From Albidovulum sp. (lineage in GTDB: Bacteria > Pseudomonadota > Alphaproteobacteria > Rhodobacterales > Rhodobacteraceae), in NCBI GenBank assembly GCA_030837785.1, contig JAUQYA010000114.1:1-51514 (forward strand): a stretch of DNA of 51,514 bases, written 5' to 3'. This document shows positions 1 to 8,473 of this stretch, in pieces. The position numbers were made by a program, and so were the translations under genes. The notes beneath the pieces are model-generated. The model searched no databases, was not told where the DNA came from, and was given only the letters and a program-made list of their open reading frames with translations. The stretch's first letter is position 1. Every line of letters begins with the position of its first letter.

Positions 1-1
1 C

Positions 2-142
2 CAGATCGAGCGGTTCTTCAGCAAACTCAAGCACTTCCGCGCCGTCGCCACCCGCTATGACAAACGTGACGACAACTTCCTCGCATCCGTCCAACTCGCC
101 TCAATCCGCATCTGGTTGCGCGCATATGAGTCGGTGACCTAG
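2..142 (+). CDS. IS5-family transposase, C-terminal fragment
   Basis: The reading frame is open from the window edge and gives 46 residues starting QIERFFSKLKHFR and ending AYESVT. The Glu at residue 3, followed after six residues by a Lys at 10, fits the catalytic Glu region (the E(6)K part of Y(2)R(3)E(6)K) of IS5/IS4-type DDE transposases, so this is the end of the catalytic core. The stop codon TAG is made by the CTAG target, as described for IS870, whose own frame lacks a stop. The rest of the protein lies upstream of the window, so nothing can be said about its integrity. Confidence 0.8.
   Translation, partial: QIERFFSKLKHFRAVATRYDKRDDNFLASVQLASIRIWLRAYESVT
139..142. other. CTAG target site of the insertion sequence, used as stop codon on both strands
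   Basis: CTAG is palindromic. Read on the plus strand it supplies TAG (140-142) to the transposase; on the minus strand it supplies TAG (139-141) to the DUF2793 protein. The simplest reading is that the DUF2793 stop codon was the original CTAG target and was regenerated by target duplication, so the host gene kept its end. Confidence 0.6.
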
Positions 143-849
143 AGATCCGGCAGCGCGACTTCCAGGTAGTGGACGGCAATCCGCACCATGCCACCTGCAA
201 AGTCACCGCCCGTCGCGTCAAGCTGCATGGCGGTGGGCGCGTAGAACGCAGTCGGCTGGCCAAGGACGCCGCGCGCGAATGCGCCCGCGGTCTTCCCCAG
301 CCCGGTGCCGTAGCGCCCCACCGCCCCGGGGTTGCCCAGGGACCAGTTCGTGAGCGTGCCGGTGATGTTCGATACCACCCGCGCCGTCGCCCCGATGACC
401 ACCGCATTTGCCGGAATCATCACCGCCGTGGTCGAAACCGGACCCGCCGTCACCGTATGGTCAAGTTCGGCCACGTGGCACGAAAGCCCGGCGTTGTGGG
501 GCGAAAGCGTCGCCATCCCTGCGCGCCAGGTGGCGCCATCGAAGATCGCGATGACGCCCTCGTCGAGGATCATTGCTCGCCAGCCGCGCCGGGGGATGAC
601 GAAGTCCCACCCACCGTTCGTGCCAATCGCCAGCTTCCCGTCCTGCCCGGCCCATTCGTTGACCGCGCCGGGGGGAACACCGTGGCATGCGCCATCGACA
701 ACAACCGCCGGCGGGGTCGCCTGCGACCGGCTGACAAGCGTCAGCTCGACCAGGCCGTCGAGCCGTGTCAGGGCGGCATTCACCGTCACATGCTTCTGCG
801 CCTGCGAAGGTTGCAGAAGCGGCAGGCCGAGCTGATTGGTATCAGACAT
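139..849 (-). CDS. DUF2793 protein at the end of the GTA operon (putative tail fibre/surface protein)
   Basis: This 236-residue protein starts MSDTNQLGLPLLQPSQAQKH, the typical opening of DUF2793 proteins, which often follow the GTA tail-tip gene in Rhodobacteraceae. The N-terminal half (about 1-110) is the DUF2793 repeat-like region, with the motif GGWDFVIPRRGWRAMILDEG. The C-terminal half is Gly/Ala/Thr rich and probably beta-structured. A good ribosome site (AGGAGG) precedes ATG 849, and the gene overlaps the end of g15 by 8 bases, so it is translated with the tail genes. A host-contact role is inferred from position and composition. R. capsulatus makes its GTA head spikes from genes elsewhere, so this is not simply one of those. 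Its stop codon lies in the insertion-sequence target CTAG. Confidence 0.75.
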   Translation of the reverse strand: MSDTNQLGLPLLQPSQAQKHVTVNAALTRLDGLVELTLVSRSQATPPAVVVDGACHGVPPGAVNEWAGQDGKLAIGTNGGWDFVIPRRGWRAMILDEGVIAIFDGATWRAGMATLSPHNAGLSCHVAELDHTVTAGPVSTTAVMIPANAVVIGATARVVSNITGTLTNWSLGNPGAVGRYGTGLGKTAGAFARGVLGQPTAFYAPTAMQLDATGGDFAGGMVRIAVHYLEVALPDL

Positions 850-3800
850 CGATCATGATCCTCCTGAAGGGGCCGGGCCCGAAACTGTCCGACAGCTGGG
901 CCACATGGATTTCGAAAGGAAGGGCGACCGCATCGGCCACCTGCATCCCGGCGGGATAGGCCCAGAACGGCTGACCGACCGTGACCTCGCGCCGCACCAA
1001 CGCGCCCTGGACCACGCGAACCAGATAGGCCTCTGCGGTCTCGCCAAGCGGCACCTCGACGCCGGACCAGTTGTCGCCATCAATCCGCGTCCGGCGAATC
1101 CATCGCAGGTCCAGGTCGCCCCCGCCGTTGCGTCTCACCTTAAGATGCGCCGGCGAATACGGGCGGAGCCCCACACCTGCGAAGGCTTCGACCAGATGCA
1201 GATAGGACGGGTCGTCATAGCCCCGCTGCGACGGACCGATGCGGTAGTGCCGTGCAAGGTCACGTTCCGAAACGGCCAGATCGATCTGCTTCGGCGCGCC
1301 GTTCATCAGCACGACGTAGCTGCCCGCGGGCCAGCTTGCAGGCGCGACGGCATCGGTTCCCGCCTGTCCGCGCAGCCGCTGCGTCAGGTCGTAGACACCG
1401 GGCGCAACCAGCGCCGCCCCGGCGAACTGGAACAATTCCCAGTTTGCCGAACTCCCGTCCCCGATCGCCATGAGATTGGCGCCGTTCAGAAGCTGCTCGG
1501 GCCCGACCGACGCCAGCGCCCCGCTGACCTTGACCCTGAGCGCTGGCCCGCGATCCCATAGGCCGGGCGCCGCGGCTGCCAACGCCGTCTGCGCCCGCCC
1601 GACCACCGACCGGGCGGCGATGAGCTTGTTCAGCACATAGCCCGAGTTGCTGTCGGCGGAATACACCGCCGCCGACCCGGGCCAGGGCGTCGCGGTCACC
1701 GCCAGATGCGGCACGTGCGGCACCTCGGTTCCCCGCATCAGCGGCAGGTCGAGGAACAGTGGGAAGACCGGCAGGGGGGCAGCGAAGGTCCGCGGCGTCA
1801 CCCGCTCCTCCGCCTCGTCCGATGGATCATAGACCGCGGGCTCCACCCGCACCGCCTCCATCGCCACGGCACCGGCCTGCTCCACCCGGTCGATCCGGTA
1901 GTGCCCGCCGCCAACCGCCACGACATCGCCCGCGCCGAGATGGGCCAGCGACGGCGGCAGCGCGAACCGCGCACCGTCGCGCGACACCCTCGCCTCGGCC
2001 AGCCAGCGCTCGACGATCCGCTGCCCTTCCGACCGGGTCAGCGCCAGCGACAGTTCCGACTGCGCGATGCCCCGGGTCTCCTCGTCGGGAAAGATCGCCT
2101 CGACCGCGCGCGCCTCGTAGTCGCCTTCGGCCTCGACGTAGGAAAGCCGCACCCGCCCGGCGATCTCGGCCGCGGAGACGCGCGACGTCTCGACCCAACC
2201 GTCGGTCTCCTCCCCCACGGCAAGCTGGTCCGCGCCGATCGTTGCGACAGCCAACCCGTCGCGCATCCGGAACCGCAGCACGCCGTCGCGCTCGGCCACA
2301 TCGAAACCATAGGCCAGCATCAGGGGTTGCAGCGCCGAGCGGGCGCTGCCGCCGTCGCCCACCGAATAGCCGCGCACCAGCCCGTGCAGCCCGCCCACGT
2401 CGATGTCCGCCCCCCCCGACCGCCCGCAGATCTCCGCGACCACGCTCGATAGCGGCTGGGCCGAGACCCGCCCGGTGATCCAGTGCCCGCGCGGATAGTT
2501 GTCGCCATCCGCCCAGACATCGACATTCGCCGGAAACTGCGGAAAGGGCCGTGCGTCCCAGGCCCAGACATAAGCGCGGTCCATGTCCACCATCGGCCCG
2601 CCGTATTCGGCCGAGATCGGGTTGTTCGCCGGATCGCGCCAGTGGTCGATCACCGCCCGCAGATACTGCATCTGGATCAGATCGTCGCGCCGCCCGTTCG
2701 AATAGCCGGGCAGGACCGATTCCGACGACTTCGGGTCAAGGAACTTGTTGGGCTCGTTCGTGCCCTTGTCGATGGCGGCGCAGCCGAACTCGGTGAACCA
2801 GACCGGCTTGGACTGCGGCACCCAGGCGGTTTGCGCCCCCTTCACGCCGCCGATCCGGTCGTGATGCGGGTTTTCCCACCAGGACCGGATGTCCTTCACC
2901 CGCCAGACCCAGGGCTCGCCATAGGCGCCATCCTCGATGGGCGTCCGGATCTGCGCGTCGCGATGGGCCTGGCTCGCGTAGTACCAGTCGTACCCCTCGC
3001 CCCCGGCGACATTGGCCTTGAGGTAGTCGAGGTTGTAGATCGACCCCCAGCGAGCATCGGCATGGTCCTGCCCGTCGCGCCAGTCGCTGAGCGGCATGTA
3101 GTTGTCGATCCCGACGAAGTCGATCGCCGCGTCCGCCCAGAGCGGATCGAGGTGATAGCGCAGGTCGCCCTCGGGCGTCTGGTAGCCGAAGTATTCCGAC
3201 CAGTCGGCGGCATAGCCGATCTTGGTGCCCGGGCCGAGGATCGCGCGCACCTCGGCCGCCAGCGCCCGCAGCGCCGCCACCGCCGGGAACCCATCGCCGG
3301 CGCCACGGATCTGGGTCAGCCCACGCATCTCTGATCCGATGCAGAAGGCGCCGACGCCGCCCGCGGCCGCGCAGAGATGCGCATAGTGGAGAATGAATCG
3401 GCGATAGGACCATTCCGCCGGGCCGGCATAGCTGACCACCGTTCCACTGACCGAGAAATCGGCCGGCTGGGCCGTCCCGAAGAAGGCTGCAACCTGCCCC
3501 GCCGCCGCGGCGGTTCGGTCCGGCGTGCCTGCCCGCCCCGGCGCGGTGGACAGCGTGATCCGCCCCCGCCACGGCAGCACCGGCTGACCGGCGGCCCCGG
3601 TCCAGGGATCGGAAAGCCCGTTCCCCGCCATCTGCTCCATCAGGATGAACGGATAGAAGACGACGTTCTTGCCCTCGGCCTTCAGCGCGGCGATCGCCTC
3701 CGCCACCGCCCCGTCGGCCGGCGTGCCGCCGTAGACCGGCCGGCCGGCGTCGCGGATCACCTCCTCGGCCGCAGATCGCGCAATGGCGCCCGCCCGCCAG

Positions 3801-4741
3801 GGCATCCCCACGCCGTCGAAACCCTTGTCCTCGACCTTGGGCTGCAACCGGCACTGCCCGCAGCGCAGGTCGTCCCCGAACCAGGACACGACGAGCGATA
3901 CCGAACCGCAGCCCGGCAGTTCCTCCGCCAGCGCCTCGAGCGAGACGGCGAAGTCGGTCTTGCCGGCGGGGGAATGGATGTTGGCCGACCGGTTCTCGCC
4001 CGGCCCGGTCGAGTAGTGGACCGGCGTCGTCGCCAGCGTGTATTCGCCCGTCCCGGGGATCATCGCCACACCGCCGATGCCACGAACCAGATCGGTTGCC
4101 GCGTCGATCTGCGGCCCCTGCGCCGGGCGCAGCACTTCGAAGGAAAACTGTGGAACCCGGTTGCCGAACTGCCCCAGCGGCATGTCCTCGAAGACGACAT
4201 AGGCGATGCCGCGATAGGCTGGCACCCGGCCGGTCCCCTCGACCGCCTCCATCTTCGGGTCCGGCAACTGGTCCTCAGACCCGCGGTAGACACGCATCGT
4301 CACGTCATCGCGCGAAATCTCCACCCCGTCGGCCCAGACGCGGCCCACGCGCGTGATCTCGCCCTCGCAAAGCCCGACGGCAAGGCTCACCGTGTAGGAA
4401 TATTCGGTGACCTTCGGCGTCGATGGCGCCCCCTTCCCGCCGCCGCCCGAGGTCGTCGCCGTCTCAAGGAAGCGCGAGGCCCAGATCACCTGGCCCGACA
4501 CGCGCATCCGGCCCCAGACCTGGGCCACGGGTGCCCCTTCCGAGGCACCCGTCAGACGAAACCGGTCGATCCGCCCCGTCTCCACCGGCTGCGAGCCCTG
4601 GCCCATCAGCCGCTGGTCGATGACCCGGCCCAGCGTCGCGCCAACCGCGCGCCCGATTACCGCCCCCGACAGGCCGAGGACCGAACCGCCGAACCCCGCC
4701 CCGATCGAGGCGCCGACGGCCGAAAGCAGAATGGTGGCCAT
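842..4741 (-). CDS. GTA g15-like tail tip/megatron protein with a TIM-barrel glycoside-hydrolase-like domain
   Basis: At 1299 residues this is the largest protein of the cluster, matching RcGTA g15 in length and position. The N-terminus has a glycine/alanine hydrophobic stretch (about 1-40). The middle (roughly 370-720) is the GTA TIM-barrel-like domain, with FCIGSEMRGLTQI and WFTEFGCAAIDKG; the Glu in FTEFG is a candidate catalytic acid. The C-terminal half is the phage-tail-3 type region ending in beta-rich sequence. In RcGTA this protein forms the baseplate spike and is thought to help penetrate the recipient envelope. It starts 12 bases after the end of the g14 peptidase gene. Confidence 0.9.
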   Translation of the reverse strand: MATILLSAVGASIGAGFGGSVLGLSGAVIGRAVGATLGRVIDQRLMGQGSQPVETGRIDRFRLTGASEGAPVAQVWGRMRVSGQVIWASRFLETATTSGGGGKGAPSTPKVTEYSYTVSLAVGLCEGEITRVGRVWADGVEISRDDVTMRVYRGSEDQLPDPKMEAVEGTGRVPAYRGIAYVVFEDMPLGQFGNRVPQFSFEVLRPAQGPQIDAATDLVRGIGGVAMIPGTGEYTLATTPVHYSTGPGENRSANIHSPAGKTDFAVSLEALAEELPGCGSVSLVVSWFGDDLRCGQCRLQPKVEDKGFDGVGMPWRAGAIARSAAEEVIRDAGRPVYGGTPADGAVAEAIAALKAEGKNVVFYPFILMEQMAGNGLSDPWTGAAGQPVLPWRGRITLSTAPGRAGTPDRTAAAAGQVAAFFGTAQPADFSVSGTVVSYAGPAEWSYRRFILHYAHLCAAAGGVGAFCIGSEMRGLTQIRGAGDGFPAVAALRALAAEVRAILGPGTKIGYAADWSEYFGYQTPEGDLRYHLDPLWADAAIDFVGIDNYMPLSDWRDGQDHADARWGSIYNLDYLKANVAGGEGYDWYYASQAHRDAQIRTPIEDGAYGEPWVWRVKDIRSWWENPHHDRIGGVKGAQTAWVPQSKPVWFTEFGCAAIDKGTNEPNKFLDPKSSESVLPGYSNGRRDDLIQMQYLRAVIDHWRDPANNPISAEYGGPMVDMDRAYVWAWDARPFPQFPANVDVWADGDNYPRGHWITGRVSAQPLSSVVAEICGRSGGADIDVGGLHGLVRGYSVGDGGSARSALQPLMLAYGFDVAERDGVLRFRMRDGLAVATIGADQLAVGEETDGWVETSRVSAAEIAGRVRLSYVEAEGDYEARAVEAIFPDEETRGIAQSELSLALTRSEGQRIVERWLAEARVSRDGARFALPPSLAHLGAGDVVAVGGGHYRIDRVEQAGAVAMEAVRVEPAVYDPSDEAEERVTPRTFAAPLPVFPLFLDLPLMRGTEVPHVPHLAVTATPWPGSAAVYSADSNSGYVLNKLIAARSVVGRAQTALAAAAPGLWDRGPALRVKVSGALASVGPEQLLNGANLMAIGDGSSANWELFQFAGAALVAPGVYDLTQRLRGQAGTDAVAPASWPAGSYVVLMNGAPKQIDLAVSERDLARHYRIGPSQRGYDDPSYLHLVEAFAGVGLRPYSPAHLKVRRNGGGDLDLRWIRRTRIDGDNWSGVEVPLGETAEAYLVRVVQGALVRREVTVGQPFWAYPAGMQVADAVALPFEIHVAQLSDSFGPGPFRRIMIDV

Positions 4742-4753
4742 GCCGACCCTCCT

Positions 4754-5191
4754 TCAGGGGAATTGGAACCGCGCCACGATCCGGCGTGCCCAGGGGGCGG
4801 AAAGCGCGCTTTCCACCACGAAATGCCCGGAATAGGCATGAATGAACGTCGGGCTGCCGCCCCTCTCGGCGGCGATCCCGAGGTGCTTGGCCACCGCCCC
4901 CGCCCGCATCCGGAACAGCAGAACCTCGCCGGGCCGCACGGGCCGGTCCGGCGGGCATTCGATCAGGTGCCGCCCTGCCGCCCGCCACAGACGCTCGTCG
5001 CCCTCGGGCTCCGACCAGTCCTCGGTATAGGCCGGCACCGGTTCCGGCTCCGCCCCGTAAAGCTCGCGCCAGACCCCGCGCAAGAGCCCGAGGCAATCCG
5101 CCCCAGCGCCACAGGTCGCGGCTTGGTGCCGGTAGGGCGTCCCGATCCATCCCCGCGCGATCTCGACCGCACGCGTACCCGTCGTGCTCAT
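4754..5191 (-). CDS. GTA g14-like NlpC/P60 cell-wall peptidase
   Basis: The product has 145 residues. The catalytic Cys lies in GADCLGL (Cys33) and the His in AKHLGIA (His103), followed by a polar residue in the HAYS strand: the Cys-His-polar arrangement of NlpC/P60 amidases. In RcGTA this protein sits in the tail tip and cuts peptide cross-links so DNA can pass the recipient wall. The start was chosen at ATG 5191 because it overlaps the stop of g13 (ATGA), the coupling used throughout this operon; longer in-frame starts would run far into g13. Confidence 0.92.
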   Translation of the reverse strand: MSTTGTRAVEIARGWIGTPYRHQAATCGAGADCLGLLRGVWRELYGAEPEPVPAYTEDWSEPEGDERLWRAAGRHLIECPPDRPVRPGEVLLFRMRAGAVAKHLGIAAERGGSPTFIHAYSGHFVVESALSAPWARRIVARFQFP

Positions 5192-6078
5192 CCCCGGCGG
5201 CTCCCGCCATCGTTGACCGCCGCGCCGACCGGGTATGACATCAGCCAGTCTTCGCCCGGAATGTCCGGAAAGCCGCGGAAGTTGTCGTAGTTGACGAACT
5301 TCAGCCGGCAGGTGTCCGGCCGCTTGTCGCACCCCGCCTCGATCCGCATCAGGTCACCGGGCCCGGGCGCAACGCCCAACGCCTGCCACAGTTCCACCTC
5401 GCGGATATCGCCCTTGCGCAGCCGGTCGTTCTTGATCGCGCCGACGAGCCCCGCCGCCGGACCCGTCCGCACCTCGAACCGGCCCTTCTCGAACCAGCGG
5501 TCGTCGTAGCCGGCAAATCCGGCGAAGCGGAACACCCGTGCCCCTTCGACCGCCTCCACCACCCGTTCCTCGGCATAGCCGGGCCGGTTCAGGTCGAACC
5601 GGCAGCGCCGGTCGCCCAGCACCGCCGACCAGCGGGCGTGATAGATCAGCCCCTGCGGCTGGTTCAGCCCCTCGGCAAGGCCGCGCAACTCGGCATTGAA
5701 CGCCCCGCCCTTGCGGACGACCTCGCCCAACGTGCCGCGGAACTGCAACGTGCGCACCGCAACATCGGCCCAGTTGACAAGCCAGCCCCGCACCTCCGCC
5801 CCGTCGTAGCGACCCGCGAGGACATCGGCCTCGGTGATCGCGTCCGACCGCAGCGCCCCGAAAGCCTCGGTGTTGTCGACGGCCAGCCCGGTGGACTGCT
5901 GGATCGCCTTCGCCGTCAGGCCCGACCCGGCCCGGAAGGTGATCCCGTCGAACGCCAGGTCGCGGTCGTGGTCGGTGAAGCCCAGCACCGCTCCATCCTT
6001 GCGGGTGACCGCGAAACAACGCGCAAGCGTCGTCGCCTTGCCCGCCAGATGGTCCTTCAAAGCCTGCGGATAGCCCAT
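5188..6078 (-). CDS. GTA g13-like tail hub protein (DUF2163/BR0599 family)
   Basis: The product has 296 residues and matches RcGTA g13, the baseplate hub related to phage lambda gpL. The N-terminal DUF2163 part carries FTDHDRDL; the C-terminal BR0599 part holds GCDKRPDTC. Four cysteines are present (about residues 21, 159, 250 and 257), fitting the iron-sulphur ligands reported for this hub family. A GTG three bases upstream could also start it; ATG 6078, overlapping the g12 stop as TGATG, was preferred. Confidence 0.9.
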   Translation of the reverse strand: MGYPQALKDHLAGKATTLARCFAVTRKDGAVLGFTDHDRDLAFDGITFRAGSGLTAKAIQQSTGLAVDNTEAFGALRSDAITEADVLAGRYDGAEVRGWLVNWADVAVRTLQFRGTLGEVVRKGGAFNAELRGLAEGLNQPQGLIYHARWSAVLGDRRCRFDLNRPGYAEERVVEAVEGARVFRFAGFAGYDDRWFEKGRFEVRTGPAAGLVGAIKNDRLRKGDIREVELWQALGVAPGPGDLMRIEAGCDKRPDTCRLKFVNYDNFRGFPDIPGEDWLMSYPVGAAVNDGGSRRG

Positions 6079-6710
6079 CACAGACGCACCTCCACCACCG
6101 GCACCTGCGGCACGTCGCCGGCCTGGAACGAGGCGACCGAGACCTGGATGCGATCGGTATCGAACCGCACCGGCACGTCGAACTCGAACCCGGCGGTGAT
6201 CCGCTCACCGACCGCCGGCGGGCTCGCGAAACTCACCAGGCCGGTCTCGGTGTCGACGGTGTAGTGCACGCCTTCCTGCAACTCGTCGCCCTGAAGCCCG
6301 ATGCGCACCGTCCCGGCGACCGGTTTGCGGATCACCCGCACCTGCGACGCCGCACCCGAGGCATAGGTCTTGACCAGTTGATAGCCCGCCGTCACCCCGT
6401 CGCCCACGCCGATGGCCTGGTCTTCGAATGCCACGGGCGCAGAGGGCCGCGCCGACTTGTAGTCAGCCCAGTCCCTCCAGCGGAACCCGCAAAGCTGGCC
6501 CTGCCGCGCCTCGAAGAAGGCGATCAGATCGGCGATGTCGTCGAGGCTTCTCAGCCCCACGCCCGCGTCATAGCGCCGCCGCGTCTCGGCCCAGGGGGTG
6601 TTGCGCTCCTCGAACCCGTTGGTCAGCGCCACCACCTCGGTGCGCCGCTCGGGGCCTCCGACCGAACCGAAACTCAGGTTCACGGGAAAGCGCACTTCGT
6701 GAAATGCCAT
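6078..6710 (-). CDS. GTA g12-like distal tail protein (DUF2460)
   Basis: The 210-residue DUF2460 protein begins MAFHEVRFPVNLSFGSVGG, a well-conserved opening in this family, with the family motif GFRWRDWADYKS near residue 75. In RcGTA the homologue is the distal tail ring that joins the tail tube to the baseplate hub. A strong ribosome site (GAGGAG) lies upstream of ATG 6710. The gene ends in a TGATG overlap with g13. Confidence 0.92.
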   Translation of the reverse strand: MAFHEVRFPVNLSFGSVGGPERRTEVVALTNGFEERNTPWAETRRRYDAGVGLRSLDDIADLIAFFEARQGQLCGFRWRDWADYKSARPSAPVAFEDQAIGVGDGVTAGYQLVKTYASGAASQVRVIRKPVAGTVRIGLQGDELQEGVHYTVDTETGLVSFASPPAVGERITAGFEFDVPVRFDTDRIQVSVASFQAGDVPQVPVVEVRL

Positions 6711-6721
6711 TGTCTCGCTCC

Positions 6722-7402
6722 TCAGCGGTTCCTGTCGCCGCGCGCCAGCGCGCGCGCCATCTGCGCGGCAATCTGGCTCTGGCTGCGGGCAAAGCCCTGC
6801 ACATCGGGCGTCGTGACGTTCATCACGATGCTCACCGGCCGCCCGCCGCCCTGCGCCTGCACGCCGAGCCGGCCGTCGGCACCGCGTGCCAGCGGCATGA
6901 TCGCCTCGGGCCCCGCCTCACCCATCAGTCCCCGGCCGCTCCTCATCGGGAAGGTCGTGGGCTGGGCGACAACGCCGCCCCGCGCAAAGGGCATTACCCG
7001 GCCCTGGGCAAAACTCCCCCCCTTTTCGAAGGGGAAAAGCCCGCTCAGAAGCCCGTTCATGCCGCCCGCGATGGCGCCGCCCAAGGCCTCCTGCACCGGC
7101 TTCATCGCCACGCTGTAGGCGCTCGCCGCCATCGACTGTGCCACCTGCCTGAGCGCGTCCGACAGCTTCATCCCGTCGAAGACCAGCCCGTCGAAGGCCC
7201 TTCGCAGACCACCGCCGATGCCTTTCGACAGCGTGTTCACCTCGCGCCCGGTGAAGACCATGCTCTCCCGCATCCGGCCAAGCTCCGCATCGAACGCGGC
7301 CGCCATCACCTGCGCCCCGCCAAGGCTCGTCTCGAGCGCCGCCGCCTGCGCGGCAAACCCCTCGATCCCGCCGGCCCCGTCCAGTCCGTCCGTCACTGCC
7401 AT
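6722..7402 (-). CDS. GTA g11-like short tail tape measure protein
   Basis: The product has about 226 residues, starting at MAVTDGLDGAGG (ATG 7402). The N-terminal half is Ala-rich and helical; the C-terminal half is Gly-rich, with FARGGVVAQPTTFPMRSGRGLMGEAGPEAIMPL, the hallmark end of lambda-type tape measures. Such a short tape measure fits the short tail of GTA particles. The frame stays open further upstream, but the extra residues overlap g10.1, so the shorter start was taken. It begins 1 base after g10.1 ends. Confidence 0.9.
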   Translation of the reverse strand: MAVTDGLDGAGGIEGFAAQAAALETSLGGAQVMAAAFDAELGRMRESMVFTGREVNTLSKGIGGGLRRAFDGLVFDGMKLSDALRQVAQSMAASAYSVAMKPVQEALGGAIAGGMNGLLSGLFPFEKGGSFAQGRVMPFARGGVVAQPTTFPMRSGRGLMGEAGPEAIMPLARGADGRLGVQAQGGGRPVSIVMNVTTPDVQGFARSQSQIAAQMARALARGDRNR

Positions 7403-7403
7403 G

Positions 7404-7610
7404 TCAATCTTCCTTCGTCCGTTCGGGCACGCCGTCGGGCCAGGCCCGCGCCAGTTCCGCAAGTCGCGCGCGGTCCAGAGGCGGCACCGCCCGCGGATCG
7501 CCCAGCATCAGCACAAGTTCCGCCGGCGTCAGCCGCCAGAACTCCGATGGCGTCAACCCAAGCCGCCCCATCCCCGCCCGCATCAGCCCCGGCCAGTCGA
7601 GCCCGCTCAT
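7404..7610 (-). CDS. GTA g10.1-like tail assembly chaperone (Phage_TAC_6 type)
   Basis: This 68-residue protein starts MSGLDWPGLMRAGMGRLGL and contains FWRLTPAELVLMLGD, the signature of the small GTA chaperone encoded just before the tape measure. ATG 7610 overlaps the end of g10 by 4 bases. The arrangement of two small chaperone genes ahead of the tape measure matches the tail assembly chaperone pairs of siphophages. Confidence 0.88.
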   Translation of the reverse strand: MSGLDWPGLMRAGMGRLGLTPSEFWRLTPAELVLMLGDPRAVPPLDRARLAELARAWPDGVPERTKED

Positions 7611-7927
7611 CCTGCGTCCGGCACCGTGAAGGCGCGGGCCAGAAGCGCCGCCGCCGCCCGTGCCGCCGCCACTGGTCCGCCGCCGATCTCGACCCTCAGA
7701 AGGTCGGCGGCCGTCCCCTGCCAGCCGCCGCCGCGCAGGCCCGCGACGATCAGCATCAGCACGTCGCGGGTGGAAAACCGCCCCGCCTCGAACCGCTCCA
7801 CCAGGTCGATCAGCGTCCCCGCCACCAGCTCCGCCTCCAGCTCCGCCAGGGCCCCCAGCGTCAGCTTCGCCGCGTGGCGCTCCCCGTCGAGCGTGACCTC
7901 GACCTCTCCCGCCCAGGGGTTCGCCAT
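7607..7927 (-). CDS. GTA g10-like tail assembly chaperone (GTA gp10 family)
   Basis: The product has 106 residues, starting MANPWAGEVEVTLDGERHAAKL. The sequence LGALAELEAEL followed by ALARAF-like helices is typical of the GTA gp10/Phage_TAC_11 family. It lies between the tail tube and tape measure genes. ATG 7927 shares one base with the g9 stop, so translation is probably coupled. Confidence 0.88.
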   Translation of the reverse strand: MANPWAGEVEVTLDGERHAAKLTLGALAELEAELVAGTLIDLVERFEAGRFSTRDVLMLIVAGLRGGGWQGTAADLLRVEIGGGPVAAARAAAALLARAFTVPDAG

Positions 7928-8340
7928 CAGATCGCCGTGAAACGCAGCGCCCCGGCCGAGGCGAGCGACAGCTCGTAGGTTGCCTCGCCGTTGTAGCTGC
8001 CGGCATATTCGATCGCGGTGATCTGGAACGGCCCCTCGACGATGCCGAAGTCCGGGATGATCACCTGGAACCGCTCCACCGACCCGGCAAAGAAGATCGC
8101 CCTCGCCCGGTCGTCGGTGGAGCTGTCGACGAAGACGCCCGAGCCCGAGACGCTGGCCGAACGCACCCCGGCGCCGCCCAGAAGCTCGCGCCAGCCGCCC
8201 TGGCTCTCGAGGCTCGTCACATCCACCGTCTCGGCGTTGAAGCTGATCCGCGTCGCCCTCAGCCCCGCGATCGTGGTGAACTGCCCGCCCCCCGTCAGGT
8301 CGAGCTTGACCAGAAGGTCTTTTCCGTTCTGCGCAGCCAT
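7927..8340 (-). CDS. GTA g9-like major tail tube protein
   Basis: This 137-residue protein of the TP901-1 major tail family has the motifs NGKDLLVKLD, FNAETVDVTS and FAGSVERFQVIIPDFG. It polymerises to form the tail tube. It is preceded by a 133-base gap, one of the few in the operon, which holds a perfect hairpin (8409-8430), and it has its own ribosome site. As the most abundant tail component it is a sensible point for separate expression control. Confidence 0.92.
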   Translation of the reverse strand: MAAQNGKDLLVKLDLTGGGQFTTIAGLRATRISFNAETVDVTSLESQGGWRELLGGAGVRSASVSGSGVFVDSSTDDRARAIFFAGSVERFQVIIPDFGIVEGPFQITAIEYAGSYNGEATYELSLASAGALRFTAI

Positions 8341-8404
8341 GTCCGTTCTCCGATTTGTGCAAGAACCGGGAAGTCAGCGAAGAACCGACACCCGATCTAG
8401 TTTG

Positions 8405-8430
8405 AAAAGTGCAATTGTCAGCAATTGCAC
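8405..8430 (-). terminator. terminator-like hairpin between g8 and g9
   Basis: On the minus strand the arms GTGCAATTG and CAATTGCAC pair perfectly (9 bp) around a 4-base loop and are followed at once by TTTTC. The arm bases are AT-richer than anything nearby. It lies 43 bases after the g8 stop and 64 bases before the g9 start, so it would act inside the operon, either as a partial terminator or as a mRNA end stabiliser. Confidence 0.65.
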
Positions 8431-8473
8431 CGGCCCCCCCGGCCGGCCCACGCGGTTCACGCCAGGTGCGGGC

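Larger units (their letters stand above)
1..142 (+). mobile_element. 3' end of an IS5-family (IS870-like) insertion sequence
   Basis: Only the right end of the element is in the window. It carries the last 46 codons of a DDE transposase and stops at the tetranucleotide CTAG (139-142). IS870 and its relatives insert at CTAG, so the element proper probably ends at about 138 and CTAG is target sequence. The left end and the other target copy lie outside the window. The element sits directly after the last gene of the GTA cluster and does not appear to interrupt it. Confidence 0.75.

Noticed and set aside
1706..5290. Long plus-strand frames opposite the GTA tail genes
   Set aside because: They are mirror frames of high-GC genes, with Arg/Pro/His-rich sequence, no family match and no ribosome sites.
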